A stretch of 64,000 nt of DNA from Balanoglossus misakiensis (lineage: Eukaryota > Hemichordata): NCBI GenBank assembly GCA_040954595.2, contig CM082578.2, positions 2,232,001 through 2,296,000 of the forward strand, read 5' to 3'. A program made the translations under genes and the position numbers. Positions 34,436-48,401 of this stretch are shown one piece after another. A model generated the notes under the pieces. The model was not told the origin of the DNA. It did no database searches and saw nothing but the letters and a program-made list of their open reading frames with translations. Every line of letters begins with the position of its first letter. Position 1 is the first letter of the stretch.

Positions 34436-36326
34436 TTATGCGAAATCCAAGCGTAAATTGACTCTGAACTCTTTTAACTTTGAACTTAACGGCAAGCAGT
34501 CTAACTCAGGCTCCGAAGCTGCTCAACTTTTTGCCGATTTTTTTGCCTCTGTTTTCACTGAAAACAATGACCCTAATTTACCTGAGCTTAATTATCCTTG
34601 CTTTGGGCAACTCTCACATGTCAATATCAGTACCCAGAGTATTGAGAAAGCCATCGCATCTCTTGACTTGAACAAAGCCAGTGGCCCGGATGGTTTATCC
34701 GCCCGTGTCATTAAACACTGTTCAGATGTTATTGTTGTCCCCCTCCAGATTTTATTCCAAAAATCAATTTATCTGGGACAGTTTCCTACCAAGTACAAAC
34801 AGGCCAATGTTGTCCCCATTTTTAAATCTGGTCGCCAATCCTTTGTTGAGAATTACCGCCCCATCTCCTTGTTGCCTCTTTTTGCTAAGATTTTTGAAGC
34901 TGTTATTGTCCCTCATATCTACCAGCATGTTCGACCAAACATATCCATTTATCAGCATGGATTTGTTAAAAATAGATCTACCACAACAAACTTAGTGGCT
35001 TACACTGATTTCATTTCAGCTTCATTGAACAACAAAGAACAGGTAGATTCAATCTACACTGATTTTAGCAAGGCGTCTGACAGTGTCTGTCACACACTAC
35101 TGCTGTACAAAGCCGCCAAATTTGGTATATGTGGCAATTTGCACAGCTGGCTGGCGTCGTATCTCCATCTCAGACAACAGAGGGTGGTGTTTGGCAGTCA
35201 CTCGTCAAACAGCTTCACTGCTACATCGGGGGTCCCACAAGGTTCACTCTTGGGGCCACTACTTTTTGTAATGTATATAAATGATATATCACTGTTAGAT
35301 ATTTCTGCAAAGCTCAGCATGTATGCCGACGATGCTAAGATTTACCGTACCATCACCTCCTCCGCTGATTGTGACTTGTTACAGAAAGACCTTGATAAAT
35401 TTGCTCTCTGGTGTGACAACTGGAAGTTGTCACCTAATATCAATAAATGCAAATTCATCAGTTTCACCCTAAAGAAAAGGGTTATTTCATCTACTGACTA
35501 CTCTATCAATGGCACTCCCCTTCAACGTGTTTCTGTAATCAAGGACTTGGGCATATACCTTACTTCTAATCTCAATTATTCTTTTCACATAAATAACACA
35601 GTATCCAGAGCCTTCAAATCTCTGGGTTTTATTAAGCGCCTCTGCCAGCCTTTTAATGACATGTCCGCAATTATTTCTCTATATTTTGTTTATGTAAGAT
35701 CTATTCTAGAGTATGGCTCTGTTGTGTGGTCACCCCACCAACAGGGCCTGTCAGACAAGATTGAGCGGGTACAAATTAAGTTTGTGAAGTACATTTGTTG
35801 CAAACTCAATATTCACTGCAGCAGGTCCAGCTACCCTATTTATTGTAGATTACTGAATATCCCAATGTTATATAACAGAAGATTCACCCTTGACATGTGT
35901 TTTTTATACAAAATTATCCACTCACAGTATGATTCACCTGGTATTTTAAATCAAATATGTTTTTATGCCCCTAGTAGAAATTTACGCAAGAAACCCTTTT
36001 TTAAACCCGACTTGTGCTCCGTTAATTGTAGAAAATTCTCGACAATGCTCAGATGCATGTCTGCTTTTAATGAGATTTCTTCTAAATGTAATATTGATAT
36101 TTTTTCTACGCTCCATAGTTTTAAATCTATTTTATCCAGTCATTTTAATGGTACTGTTCCTTGATTTCTATTTATATTTTACGTGACATGTGTTACTTTT
36201 TTCGGTGTCTTGTTTATCAGTTAGTTTTTGTTTTGTGATTTAATTGTTTTTATTGTTTCCCAGATCTGTAAGTGGGTTTGCCCGTTGATCTGTGTAATAA
36301 ATAAATAAATAAAAAAAAAAAAAAAA
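34436..36326 (+). mobile_element. Non-LTR retrotransposon B, copy B2 (5' part and adjacent spacer deleted)
   Basis: The left junction joins spacer gaattta to the middle of the B ORF (tatgcgaaatcc), sharing three bases (tta). The right junction is the same poly(A)-GTAAGCT as in B1 and B3. The spacer from after gaattta to the normal insertion point is missing, and no left GTAAGCT copy remains. The downstream sequence matches that of B3 at offset 25,794, so B2 derives from a B3-type copy by deletion or recombination. Confidence 0.9.
34437..36164 (+). pseudogene. RT ORF of element B2, N-terminally deleted
   Basis: Open frame of about 575 codons covering the RT and C-terminal region. No endonuclease remains and there is no natural start codon. 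YADD is intact, but the motif A phenylalanine of DFSKAFD is serine (TCT at 35076-35078). The rest is close to B3. Confidence 0.9.
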
Positions 36327-36558
36327 GTAAGCTGGACACTACTCACTCCGAGCCCGACCTGGTAATTTGTATGTTGTCCATCGAGCGCCTATAGCTTAGA
36401 CCTACACAGGAGAGAACGGTTTATGAAGTTATGTTCAACAAAAATATATGATCATGGAATTAAAGAATTTGGAGAAAAAAAATATAATTAAAAATGGACG
36501 TTTACGACGACAAAAAGGAAGACTGTTTAATGCAAAAGTTAAGAAAAAGGAAAAATTC

Positions 36559-36678
36559 AAGCCTACGGCACGTGGTATTCCCAGGCGGTCACCCATCCAA
36601 GTACTAACCACGCCCAACGCAGCTTAATTTCGGTGATCGGACGAGAACCGGTGTATTCGACGTGGTATGGCCGTAGGC
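36559..36678 (-). rRNA. 5S ribosomal RNA (copy 23, variant)
   Basis: RNA G51 to A (plus strand cttaatttcgg), inside box A. Its block partner at 62353 lacks the change, so it arose after that duplication or was corrected there. Confidence 0.95.
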
Positions 36679-37623
36679 AAACACTGCTTGAATTTCTACA
36701 ATTATTAAGCAAACGGAAGCTTCACTAACACATAGGCGTACACACAGAGCACGCGGCACGATAATTGTGTGCGTGGCCAGCTGATTGACCGACCCTATCT
36801 TATAATTTATATGGGAGAGAGCGGTTTTGTCTTGTTATATCCTACAAAAAGTGACCATATTAAAGTGGAGAAATAATGACCTGATAATTTGTGTGGCCGA
36901 TCGACCGTCCCTATCTAAGGCCTATATTGGCATGTTATGCAAGACACACTATTCGAAATAACGCCTGTCCGACAGTCCGAGACTGGTTGTTTTTCCATCA
37001 GACTGATAGTAAAAAAGTTACCAGTCCGGCGGACAGGTTGAATTTAGCGTGGAGTTGACTTGTTTGCGGTATCATAGACGTACGTGACCCCATCGTGACC
37101 CTGGCTGTCCGGGATAGCACCACCAACGATATCTTTTAGACCATCCTCTGTTTATTAGGCCCCTATTGCAATTAATTACCGTCCCTATCTTATATTGGAG
37201 GGCACGGGTTTGTCTTGGCATGTTATGCAAAACACTTGAAAGATGAATTTTTTTTTTAAATGACGTTTATGACATACAGATGTAACCGACCCCATAAGGT
37301 CCCAATGGTATATATTTACATCATACACCAAATTGGACTTAAAAACCAAAAATTGAAAGCCGCTGGAGTTTCTGCGACTATGAACTCAACGTAAGCTGGA
37401 CACTACTCACTCCGAGCCCGACCTGGTAATTTGTATGTTGTCCATCGAGCGCCTATAGCTTAGACCTATACAGGAGAGAACGGTTTATGAAGTGATGTTC
37501 AACAAAAATATATGATCATGGAATTAAAGAATTTGGAGAAAAAAAAATATAATTAAAAATGGACGTTTACGACGACAAAAAGGAAGACTGTTTAATGCAA
37601 AAGTTAAGAAAAAGGAAAAATTC

Positions 37624-37743
37624 AAGCCTACGGCACGTGGTATTCCCAGGCGGTCACCCATCCAAGTACTAACCACGCCCAACGCAGCTTAACTTCGGTG
37701 ATCGGACGAGAACCGGTGTATTCGACGTGGTATGGCCGTAGGC
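37624..37743 (-). rRNA. 5S ribosomal RNA (copy 24)
   Basis: Consensus gene. The flank marker gaagtgatgttc (near 37490) is shared with the unit at 63418. Confidence 0.98.
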
Positions 37744-38685
37744 AAACACTGCTTGAATTTCTACAATTATTAAGCAAACGGAAGCTTCACTAACACATAG
37801 GCGTACACACAGAGCACGCGGCACGATAATTGTGTGCGTGGCCAGCTGATTGACAGACCCTATCTTATAATTTATATGGGAGAGAGCGGTTTTGTCTTGT
37901 TATATCCTACAAAAAGTGACCATATTAAAGTGGAGAAATAATGACCTGATAATTTGTGTGGCCGATCGACCGTCCCTATCTAAGGCCTATATTGGTATGT
38001 TATGCAAGACACACTATTCGAAATAACGCCTGTCCGACAGTCCGAGACTGGTTGTTTCTCCATCAGACTGATAGTAAAAAAGTTACCAGTCTGGCGGACA
38101 GGTTGAATTTAGCGTGGAGTTGACTTGTTTGCGGTATCATAGACGTACGTGACCCCATCGTGACCCTGGCTGTCCGGGATAGCACCACCAACGATATCTT
38201 TTAGACCATCCTCTGTTTATTAGGCCCCTATTGCAATTAATTACCGTCCCTATCTTATATTGGAGGGAACGGGTTTGTCTTGGCATGTTATGCAAAACAC
38301 TTGAAAGATGAATTTTTTTTTTAATGACGTTTATGACATACAGATGTAACCGACCCCATAAGGTCCCAATGGTATATATTTACATCATACACCAAATTGG
38401 ACTTAAAACCAAAAATTGAAAGCCGCTGGAGTTTCTGCGACTATGAACTCAACGTAAGCTGGACACTACTCACTCCGAGCCCGACCTGGTAATTTGTATG
38501 TTGTCCATCGAGCGCCTATAGCTTAGACCTATACAGGAGAGAACGGTTTATGAAGTTATGTTCAACAAAAATATATGATCATGGAATTAAAGAATTTGGA
38601 GAAAAAAAATATAATTAAAAATGGACGTTTACGACGACAAAAAGGAAGACTGTTTAATGCAAAAGTTAAGAAAAAGGAAAAATTC

Positions 38686-38805
38686 AAGCCTACGGCACGT
38701 GGTATTCCCAGGCGGTCACCCATCCAAGTACTAACCACGCCCAACGCAGCTTAACTTCGGTGAACGGACGAGAACCGGTGTATTCGACGTGGTATGGCCG
38801 TAGGC
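38686..38805 (-). rRNA. 5S ribosomal RNA (copy 25, variant)
   Basis: RNA A42 to U (plus strand ggtgaacgg), unique in the window. Confidence 0.95.
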
Positions 38806-39751
38806 AAACACTGCTTGAATTTCTACAATTATTAAGCAAACGGAAGCTTCACTAACACATAGGCGTACACACAGAGCACGCGGCACGATAATTGTGTGCG
38901 TGGCCAGCTGATTGACCGACCCTATCTTATAATTTATATGGGAGAGAGCGGTTTTGTCTTGTTATATCCTACAAAAAGTGACCATATTAAAGTGGAGAAA
39001 TAATGACCTGATAATTTGTGTGGCCGATCGACCGTCCCTATCTAAGGCCTATATTGGCATGTTATGCAAGACACACTATTCGAAATAACGCCTGTCCGAC
39101 AGTCCGAGACTGGTTGTTTTTCCATCAGACTGATAGTAAAAAAGTTACCAGTCCGGCGGACAGGTTGAATTTAGCGTGGAGTTGACTTGTTTGCGGTATC
39201 ATAGACGTACGTGACCCCATCGTGACCCTGGCTGTCCGGGATAGCACCACCAACGATATCTTTTAGACCATCCTCTGTTTATTAGGCCCCTATTGCAATT
39301 AATTACCGTCCCTATCTTATATTGGAGGGCACGGGTTTGTCTTGCCATGTTATGCAAAACACTTGAAAGATGAATTTTTTTTTTTAAATGACGTTTATGA
39401 CATACAGATGTAACCGACCCCATAAGGTCCCAATGGTATATATTTACATCATACACCAAATTGGACTTAAAAACCAAAAATTGAAAGCCGCTGGAGTTTC
39501 TGCGACTATGAACTCAACGTAAGCTGGACACTACTCACTCCGAGCCCGACCTGGTAATTTGTATGTTGTCCATCGAGCGCCTATAGCTTAGACCTATACA
39601 GGAGAGAACGGTTTATGAAGTTATGTTCAACAAAAATATATGATCATGGAATTAAAGAATTTGGAGAAAAAAAAATATAATTAAAAATGGACGTTTACGA
39701 CGACAAAAAGGAAGACTGTTTAATGCAAAAGTTAAGAAAAAGGAAAAATTC

Positions 39752-39871
39752 AAGCCTACGGCACGTGGTATTCCCAGGCGGTCACCCATCCAAGTACTAA
39801 CCACACCCAACGCAGCTTAACTTCGGTGATCGGACGAGAACCGGTGTATTCGACGTGGTATGGCCGTAGGC
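39752..39871 (-). rRNA. 5S ribosomal RNA (copy 26, variant)
   Basis: RNA C67 to U (plus strand accacaccc), at the intermediate element; unique in the window. Confidence 0.95.
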
Positions 39872-40817
39872 AAACACTGCTTGAATTTCTACAATTATTA
39901 AGCAAACGGAAGCTTCACTAACACATAGGCGTACACACAGAGCACGCGGCACGATAATTGTGTGCGTGGCCAGCTGATTGACCGACCCTATCTTATAATT
40001 TATATGGGAGAGAGCGGTTTTGTCTTGTTATATCCCACAAAAAGTGACCATATTAAAGTGGAGAAATAATGACCTGATAATTTGTGTGGCCGATCGACCG
40101 TCCCTATCTAAGGCCTATATTGGTATGTTATGCAAGACACACTATTCGAAATAACGCCTGTCCGACAGTCCGAGACTGGTTGTTTTTCCATCAGACTGAT
40201 AGTAAAAAAGTTACCAGTCCGGCGGACAGGTTGAATTTAGCGTGGAGTTGACTTGTTTGCGGTATCATAGACGTACGTGACCCCATCGTGACCCTGGCTG
40301 TCCGGGATAGCACCACCAACGATATCTTTTAGACCATCCTCTGTTTATTAGGCCCCTATTGCAATTAATTACCGTCCCTATCTTATATTGGAGGGCACGG
40401 GTTTGTCTTGGCATGTTATGCAAAACACTTGAAAGATGAATTTTTTTTTTTAAATGTCGTTTATGACATACAGATGTAACCGACCCCATAAGGTCCCAAT
40501 GGTATATATTTACATCATACACCAAATTGGACTTAAAAACCAAAAATTGAAAGCCGCTGGAGTTTCTGCGACTATGAACTCAACGTAAGCTGGACACTAC
40601 TCACTCCGAGCCCGACCTGGTAATTTGTATGTTGTCCATCGAGCGCCTATAGCTTAGACCTATACAGGAGAGAACGGTTTATGAAGTTATGTTCAACAAA
40701 AATATATGATCATGGAATTAAAGAATTTGGAGAAAAAAAAATATAATTAAAAATGGACGTTTACGACGACAAAAAGGAAGACTGTTTAATGCAAAAGTTA
40801 AGAAAAAGGAAAAATTC

Positions 40818-40937
40818 AAGCCTACGGCACGTGGTATTCCCAGGCGGTCACCCATCCAAGTACTAACCACGCCCAACGCAGCTTAACTTCGGTGATCGGA
40901 CGAGAACCGGTGTATTCGACGTGGTATGGCCGTAGGC
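40818..40937 (-). rRNA. 5S ribosomal RNA (copy 27)
   Basis: Consensus gene. Confidence 0.98.
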
Positions 40938-41882
40938 AAACACTGCTTGAATTTCTACAATTATTAAGCAAACGGAAGCTTCACTAACACATAGGCGTAC
41001 ACACAGAGCACGCGGCACGATAATTGTGTGCGTGGCCAGCTGATTGACCGACCCTATCTTATAATTTATATGGGAGAGAGCGGTTTTGTCTTGTTATATC
41101 CTACAAAAAGTGACCATATTAAAGTGGAGAAATAATGACCTGATAATTTGTGTGGCCGATCGACCGTCCCTATCTAAGGCCTATATTGGTATGTTATGCA
41201 AGACGCACTATTCGAAATAACGCCTGTCCGACAGTCCGAGACTGGTTGTTTCTCCATCAGACTGATAGTAAAAAAGTTACCAGTCCGGCGGACAGGTTGA
41301 ATTTAGCGTGGAGTTGACTTGTTTGCGGTATCATAGACGTACGTGACCCCATCGTGACCCTGGCTGTCCGGGATAGCACCACCAACGATATCTTTTAGAC
41401 CATCCTCTGTTTATTAGGCCCCTATTGCAATTAATTACCGTCCCTATCTTATATTGGAGGGCACGGGTTTGTCTTGGCATGTTATGCAAAACACTTGAAA
41501 GATGATTTTTTTTTTTTAAATGACGTTTATGACATACAGATGTAACCGACCCCATAAGGTCCCAATGGTATATATTTACATCATACACCAAATTGGACTT
41601 AAAAACCAAAAATTGAAAGCCGCTGGAGTTTCTGCGACTATGAACTCAACGTAAGCTGGACACTACTCACTCCGAGCCCGACCTGGTAATTTGTATGTTG
41701 TCCATCGAGCGCCTATAGCTTAGACCTATACAGGAGAGAACGGTTTATGAAGTTATGTTCAACAAAAATATATGATCATGGAATTAAAGAATTTGGAGAA
41801 AAAAAATATAATTAAAAATGGACGTTTACGACGACAAAAAGGAAGACTGTTTAATGCAAAAGTTAAGAAAAATGAAAAATTC

Positions 41883-42002
41883 AAGCCTACGGCACGTGGT
41901 ATTCCCAGGCGGTCACCCATCCAAGTACTAACCACGCCCAACGCAGCTTAACTTCGGTGATCGGACGAGAACCGGTGTATTCGACGTGGTATGGCCGTAG
42001 GC
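41883..42002 (-). rRNA. 5S ribosomal RNA (copy 28)
   Basis: Consensus gene, first unit of the 3,200-bp higher-order repeat. Confidence 0.98.
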
Positions 42003-42953
42003 AAACACTGCTTGAATTTCTACAATTATTAAGCAAACGGAAGCTTCACTGACACATAGGCGTACACACAGAGCACGCGGCACGATAATTGTGTGCGTGG
42101 CCAGCTGATTGACCGACCCTATCTTATAATTTATATGGGAGAGAGCGGTTTTGTCTTGTTATATCCTACAAAAAGTGACCATATTAAAGTGGAGAAATAA
42201 TGACCTGATAATTTGTGTGGCCGATCGACCGTCCCTATCTAAGGCCTATATTGGTATGTTATGCAAGACACACTATTCGAAATAACGCCTGTCCGACAGT
42301 CCGAGACTGGTTGTTTTTCCATCAGACTGATAGTAAAAAAGTTACCAGTCCGGCGGACAGGTTGAATTTAGCGTGGAGTTGACTTGTTTGCGGTATCATA
42401 GACGTACATGTACGTGACCCCATCGTGACCCTGGCTGTCCGGGATAGCACCACCAACGATATCTTTTAGACCATCCTCTGTTTATTAGGCCCCTATTGCA
42501 ATTAATTACCGTCCCTATCTTATATTGGAGGGCACGGGTTTGTCTTGGCATGTTATGCAAAACACTTGAAAGATGAATTTTTTTTTTTAAATGACGTTTA
42601 TGACATACAGATGTAACCGACCCCATAAGGTCCCAATGGTATATATTTACATCATACACCAAATTGGACTTAAAAACCAAAAATTGAAAGCCGCTGGAGT
42701 TTCTGCGACTATGAACTCAACGTAAGCTGGACACTACTCACTCCGAGCCCGACCTGGTAATTTGTATGTTGTCCATCGAGCGCCTATAGCTTAGACCTAT
42801 ACAGGAGAGAACGGTTTATGAAGTTATGTTCAACAAAAATATATGATCATGGAATTAAAGAATTTGGAGAAAAAAAATATAATTAAAAATGGACGTTTAC
42901 GACGACAAAAAGGAAGACTGTTTAATGCAAAAGTTAAGAAAAATGAAAAATTC

Positions 42954-43073
42954 AAGCCTACGGCACGTGGTATTCCCAGGCGGTCACCCATCCAAGTACT
43001 AACCACGCCCAACGCAGCTTAACTTCGGTGATCGGACGAGAACCGGTGTATTCGACGTGGTATGGCCGTAGGC
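42954..43073 (-). rRNA. 5S ribosomal RNA (copy 29)
   Basis: Consensus gene. The spacer before it has the 6-bp expansion near 42405. Confidence 0.98.
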
Positions 43074-44017
43074 AAACACTGCTTGAATTTCTACAATTAT
43101 TAAGCAAACGGAAGCTTCACTAACACATAGGCGTACACACAGAGCACGCGGCACGATAATTGTGTGCGTGGCCAGCTGATTGACCGACCCTATCTTATAA
43201 TTTATATGGGAGAGAGCGGTTTTGTCTTGTTATATCCCACAAAAAGTGACCATATTAAAGTGGAGAAATAATGACCTGATAATTTGTGTGGCCGATCGAC
43301 CGTCCCTATCTAAGGCCTATATTGGTATGTTATGCAAGACACACTATTCGAAATAACGCCTGTCCGACAGTCCGAGACTGGTTGTTTTTCCATCAGACTG
43401 ATAGTAAAAAAGTTACCAGTCCGGCGGACAGGTTGAATTTAGCGTGGAGTTGACTTGTTTGCGGTATCATAGACGTACGTGACCCCATCGTGACCCTGGC
43501 TGTCCGGGATAGCACCACCAACGATATCTTTTAGACCATCCTCTGTTTATTAGGCCCCTATTGCAATTAATTACCGTCCCTATCTTATATTGGAGGGAAC
43601 GGGTTTGTCTTGGCATGTTATGCAAAACACTTGAAAGATGAATTTTTTTTTTAAATGACGTTTATGACATATAGATGTAACCGACCCCATAAGGTCCCAA
43701 TGGTATATATTTACATCATACACCAAATTGGACTTAAAAACCAAAAATTGAAAGCCGCTGGAGTTTCTGCGACTATGAACTCAACGTAAGCTGGACACTA
43801 CTCACTCCGAGCCCGACCTGGTAATTTGTATGTTGTCCATCGAGCGCCTATAGCTTAGACCTATACAGGAGAGAACGGTTTATGAAGTTATGTTCAACAA
43901 AAATATATGATCATGGAATTAAAGAATTTGGAGAAAAAAAATATAATTAAAAATGGACGTTTACGACGACAAAAAGGAAGACTGTTTAATGCAAAAGTTA
44001 AGAAAAAGGAAAAATTC

Positions 44018-44137
44018 AAGCCTACGGCACGTGGTATTCCCAGGCGGTCACCCATCCAAGTACTAACCACGCCCAACGCAGCTTAACTTCGGTGATCGGA
44101 CGAGAACCGGTGTATTCGACGTGGTATGGCCGTAGGC
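44018..44137 (-). rRNA. 5S ribosomal RNA (copy 30)
   Basis: Consensus gene. Confidence 0.98.
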
Positions 44138-45082
44138 AAACACTGCTTGAATTTCTACAATTATTAAGCAAACGGAAGCTTCACTGACACATAGGCGTAC
44201 ACACAGAGCACGCGGCACGATAATTGTGTGCGTGGCCAGCTGATTGACCGACCCTATCTTATAATTTATATGGGAGAGAGCGGTTTTGTCTTGTTATATC
44301 CTACAAAAAGTGACCATATTAAAGTGGAGAAATAATGACCTGATAATTTGTGTGGCCGATCGACCGTCCCTATCTAAGGCCTATATTGGTATGTTATGCA
44401 AGACACACTATTCGAAATAACGCCTGTCCGACAGTCCGAGACTGGTTGTTTTTCCATCAGACTGATAGTAAAAAAGTTACCAGTCCGGCGGACAGGTTGA
44501 ATTTAGCGTGGAGTTGACTTGTTTGCGGTATCATAGACGTACGTGACCCCATCGTGACCCTGGCTGTCCGGGATAGCACCACCAACGATATCTTTTAGAC
44601 CATCCTCTGTTTATTAGGCCCCTATTGCAATTAATTACCGTCCCTATCTTATATTGGAGGGCACGGGTTTGTCTTGGCATGTTATGCAAAACACTTGAAA
44701 GATGATTTTTTTTTTTTAAATGACGTTTATGACATACAGATGTAACCGACCCCATAAGGTCCCAATGGTATATATTTACATCATACACCAAATTGGACTT
44801 AAAAACCAAAAATTGAAAGCCGCTGGAGTTTCTGCGACTATGAACTCAACGTAAGCTGGACACTACTCACTCCGAGCCCGACCTGGTAATTTGTATGTTG
44901 TCCATCGAGCGCCTATAGCTTAGACCTATACAGGAGAGAACGGTTTATGAAGTTATGTTCAACAAAAATATATGATCATGGAATTAAAGAATTTGGAGAA
45001 AAAAAATATAATTAAAAATGGACGTTTACGACGACAAAAAGGAAGACTGTTTAATGCAAAAGTTAAGAAAAATGAAAAATTC

Positions 45083-45202
45083 AAGCCTACGGCACGTGGT
45101 ATTCCCAGGCGGTCACCCATCCAAGTACTAACCACGCCCAACGCAGCTTAACTTCGGTGATCGGACGAGAACCGGTGTATTCGACGTGGTATGGCCGTAG
45201 GC
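45083..45202 (-). rRNA. 5S ribosomal RNA (copy 31)
   Basis: Consensus gene; counterpart of copy 1 at offset 45,043. Confidence 0.98.
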
Positions 45203-46153
45203 AAACACTGCTTGAATTTCTACAATTATTAAGCAAACGGAAGCTTCACTGACACATAGGCGTACACACAGAGCACGCGGCACGATAATTGTGTGCGTGG
45301 CCAGCTGATTGACCGACCCTATCTTATAATTTATATGGGAGAGAGCGGTTTTGTCTTGTTATATCCTACAAAAAGTGACCATATTAAAGTGGAGAAATAA
45401 TGACCTGATAATTTGTGTGGCCGATCGACCGTCCCTATCTAAGGCCTATATTGGTATGTTATGCAAGACACACTATTCGAAATAACGCCTGTCCGACAGT
45501 CCGAGACTGGTTGTTTTTCCATCAGACTGATAGTAAAAAAGTTACCAGTCCGGCGGACAGGTTGAATTTAGCGTGGAGTTGACTTGTTTGCGGTATCATA
45601 GACGTACATGTACGTGACCCCATCGTGACCCTGGCTGTCCGGGATAGCACCACCAACGATATCTTTTAGACCATCCTCTGTTTATTAGGCCCCTATTGCA
45701 ATTAATTACCGTCCCTATCTTATATTGGAGGGCACGGGTTTGTCTTGGCATGTTATGCAAAACACTTGAAAGATGAATTTTTTTTTTTAAATGACGTTTA
45801 TGACATACAGATGTAACCGACCCCATAAGGTCCCAATGGTATATATTTACATCATACACCAAATTGGACTTAAAAACCAAAAATTGAAAGCCGCTGGAGT
45901 TTCTGCGACTATGAACTCAACGTAAGCTGGACACTACTCACTCCGAGCCCGACCTGGTAATTTGTATGTTGTCCATCGAGCGCCTATAGCTTAGACCTAT
46001 ACAGGAGAGAACGGTTTATGAAGTTATGTTCAACAAAAATATATGATCATGGAATTAAAGAATTTGGAGAAAAAAAATATAATTAAAAATGGACGTTTAC
46101 GACGACAAAAAGGAAGACTGTTTAATGCAAAAGTTAAGAAAAATGAAAAATTC

Positions 46154-46273
46154 AAGCCTACGGCACGTGGTATTCCCAGGCGGTCACCCATCCAAGTACT
46201 AACCACGCCCAACGCAGCTTAACTTCGGTGATCGGACGAGAACCGGTGTATTCGACGTGGTATGGCCGTAGGC
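46154..46273 (-). rRNA. 5S ribosomal RNA (copy 32)
   Basis: Consensus gene; counterpart of copy 2. The offset differs by one base because of a T-tract length difference. Confidence 0.98.
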
Positions 46274-47217
46274 AAACACTGCTTGAATTTCTACAATTAT
46301 TAAGCAAACGGAAGCTTCACTGACACATAGGCGTACACACAGAGCACGCGGCACGATAATTGTGTGCGTGGCCAGCTGATTGACCGACCCTATCTTATAA
46401 TTTATATGGGAGAGAGCGGTTTTGTCTTGTTATATCCTACAAAAAGTGACCATATTAAAGTGGAGAAATAATGACCTGATAATTTGTGTGGCCGATCGAC
46501 CGTCCCTATCTAAGGCCTATATTGGTATGTTATGCAAGACACACTATTCGAAATAACGCCTGTCCGACAGTCCGAGACTGGTTGTTTTTCCATCAGACTG
46601 ATAGTAAAAAAGTTACCAGTCCGGCGGACAGGTTGAATTTAGCGTGGAGTTGACTTGTTTGCGGTATCATAGACGTACGTGACCCCATCGTGACCCTGGC
46701 TGTCCGGGATAGCACCACCAACGATATCTTTTAGACCATCCTCTGTTTATTAGGCCCCTATTGCAATTAATTACCGTCCCTATCTTATATTGGAGGGAAC
46801 GGGTTTGTCTTGGCATGTTATGCAAAACACTTGAAAGATGAATTTTTTTTTTAAATGACGTTTATGACATATAGATGTAACCGACCCCATAAGGTCCCAA
46901 TGGTATATATTTACATCATACACCAAATTGGACTTAAAAACCAAAAATTGAAAGCCGCTGGAGTTTCTGCGACTATGAACTCAACGTAAGCTGGACACTA
47001 CTCACTCCGAGCCCGACCTGGTAATTTGTATGTTGTCCATCGAGCGCCTATAGCTTAGACCTATACAGGAGAGAACGGTTTATGAAGTTATGTTCAACAA
47101 AAATATATGATCATGGAATTAAAGAATTTGGAGAAAAAAAATATAATTAAAAATGGACGTTTACGACGACAAAAAGGAAGACTGTTTAATGCAAAAGTTA
47201 AGAAAAAGGAAAAATTC

Positions 47218-47337
47218 AAGCCTACGGCACGTGGTATTCCCAGGCGGTCACCCATCCAAGTACTAACCACGCCCAACGCAGCTTAACTTCGGTGATCGGA
47301 CGAGAACCGGTGTATTCGACGTGGTATGGCCGTAGGC
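47218..47337 (-). rRNA. 5S ribosomal RNA (copy 33)
   Basis: Consensus gene; counterpart of copy 3. Confidence 0.98.
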
Positions 47338-48281
47338 AAACACTGCTTGAATTTCTACAATTATTAAGCAAACGGAAGCTTCACTGACACATAGGCGTAC
47401 ACACAGAGCACGCGGCACGATAATTGTGTGCGTGGCCAGCTGATTGACCGACCCTATCTTATAATTTATATGGGAGAGAGCGGTTTTGTCTTGTTATATC
47501 CTACAAAAAGTGACCATATTAAAGTGGAGAAATAATGACCTGATAATTTGTGTGGCCGATCGACCGTCCCTATCTAAGGCCTATATTGGTATGTTATGCA
47601 AGACACACTATTCGAAATAACGCCTGTCCGACAGTCCGAGACTGGTTGTTTTTCCATCAGACTGATAGTAAAAAAGTTACCAGTCCGGCGGACAGGTTGA
47701 ATTTAGCGTGGAGTTGACTTGTTTGCGGTATCATAGACGTACGTGACCCCATCGTGACCCTGGCTGTCCGGGATAGCACCACCAACGATATCTTTTAGAC
47801 CATCCTCTGTTTATTAGGCCCCTATTGCAATTAATTACCGTCCCTATCTTATATTGGAGGGAACGGGTTTGTCTTGGCATGTTATGCAAAACACTTGAAA
47901 GATGAATTTTTTTTTTAAATGACGTTTATGACATATAGATGTAACCGACCCCATAAGGTCCCAATGGTATATATTTACATCATACACCAAATTGGACTTA
48001 AAAACCAAAAATTGAAAGCCGCTGGAGTTTCTGCGACTATGAACTCAACGTAAGCTGGACACTACTCACTCCGAGCCCGACCTGGTAATTTGTATGTTGT
48101 CCATCGAGCGCCTATAGCTTAGACCTATACAGGAGAGAACGGTTTATGAAGTTATGTTCAACAAAAATATATGATCATGGAATTAAAGAATTTGGAGAAA
48201 AAAAATATAATTAAAAATGGACGTTTACGACGACAAAAAGGAAGACTGTTTAATGCAAAAGTTAAGAAAAAGGAAAATTTC

Positions 48282-48401
48282 AAGCCTACGGCACGTGGTA
48301 TTCCCAGGCGGTCACCCATCCAAGTACTAACCACGCCCAACGCAGCTTAACTTCGGTGATCGGACGAGAACCGGTGTATTCGACTTGGTATGGCCGTAGG
48401 C
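48282..48401 (-). rRNA. 5S ribosomal RNA (copy 34, variant)
   Basis: RNA C17 to A and a T4 terminator, both shared with copy 4. Confidence 0.96.

Larger units (their letters stand above)
41331..47730. repeat. Three-unit higher-order repeat, two copies of 3,200 bp
   Basis: Markers at 41331, 41759, 42396, 42830 and 43894 recur exactly 3,200 bp later (44531, 44959, 45596, 46030, 47094). They include the ttgaaagatgatttt form of the T tract and the 6-bp gtacatgtac expansion. A few substitutions separate the copies (for example atcccac near 43235 against atcctac near 46435). Confidence 0.85.
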
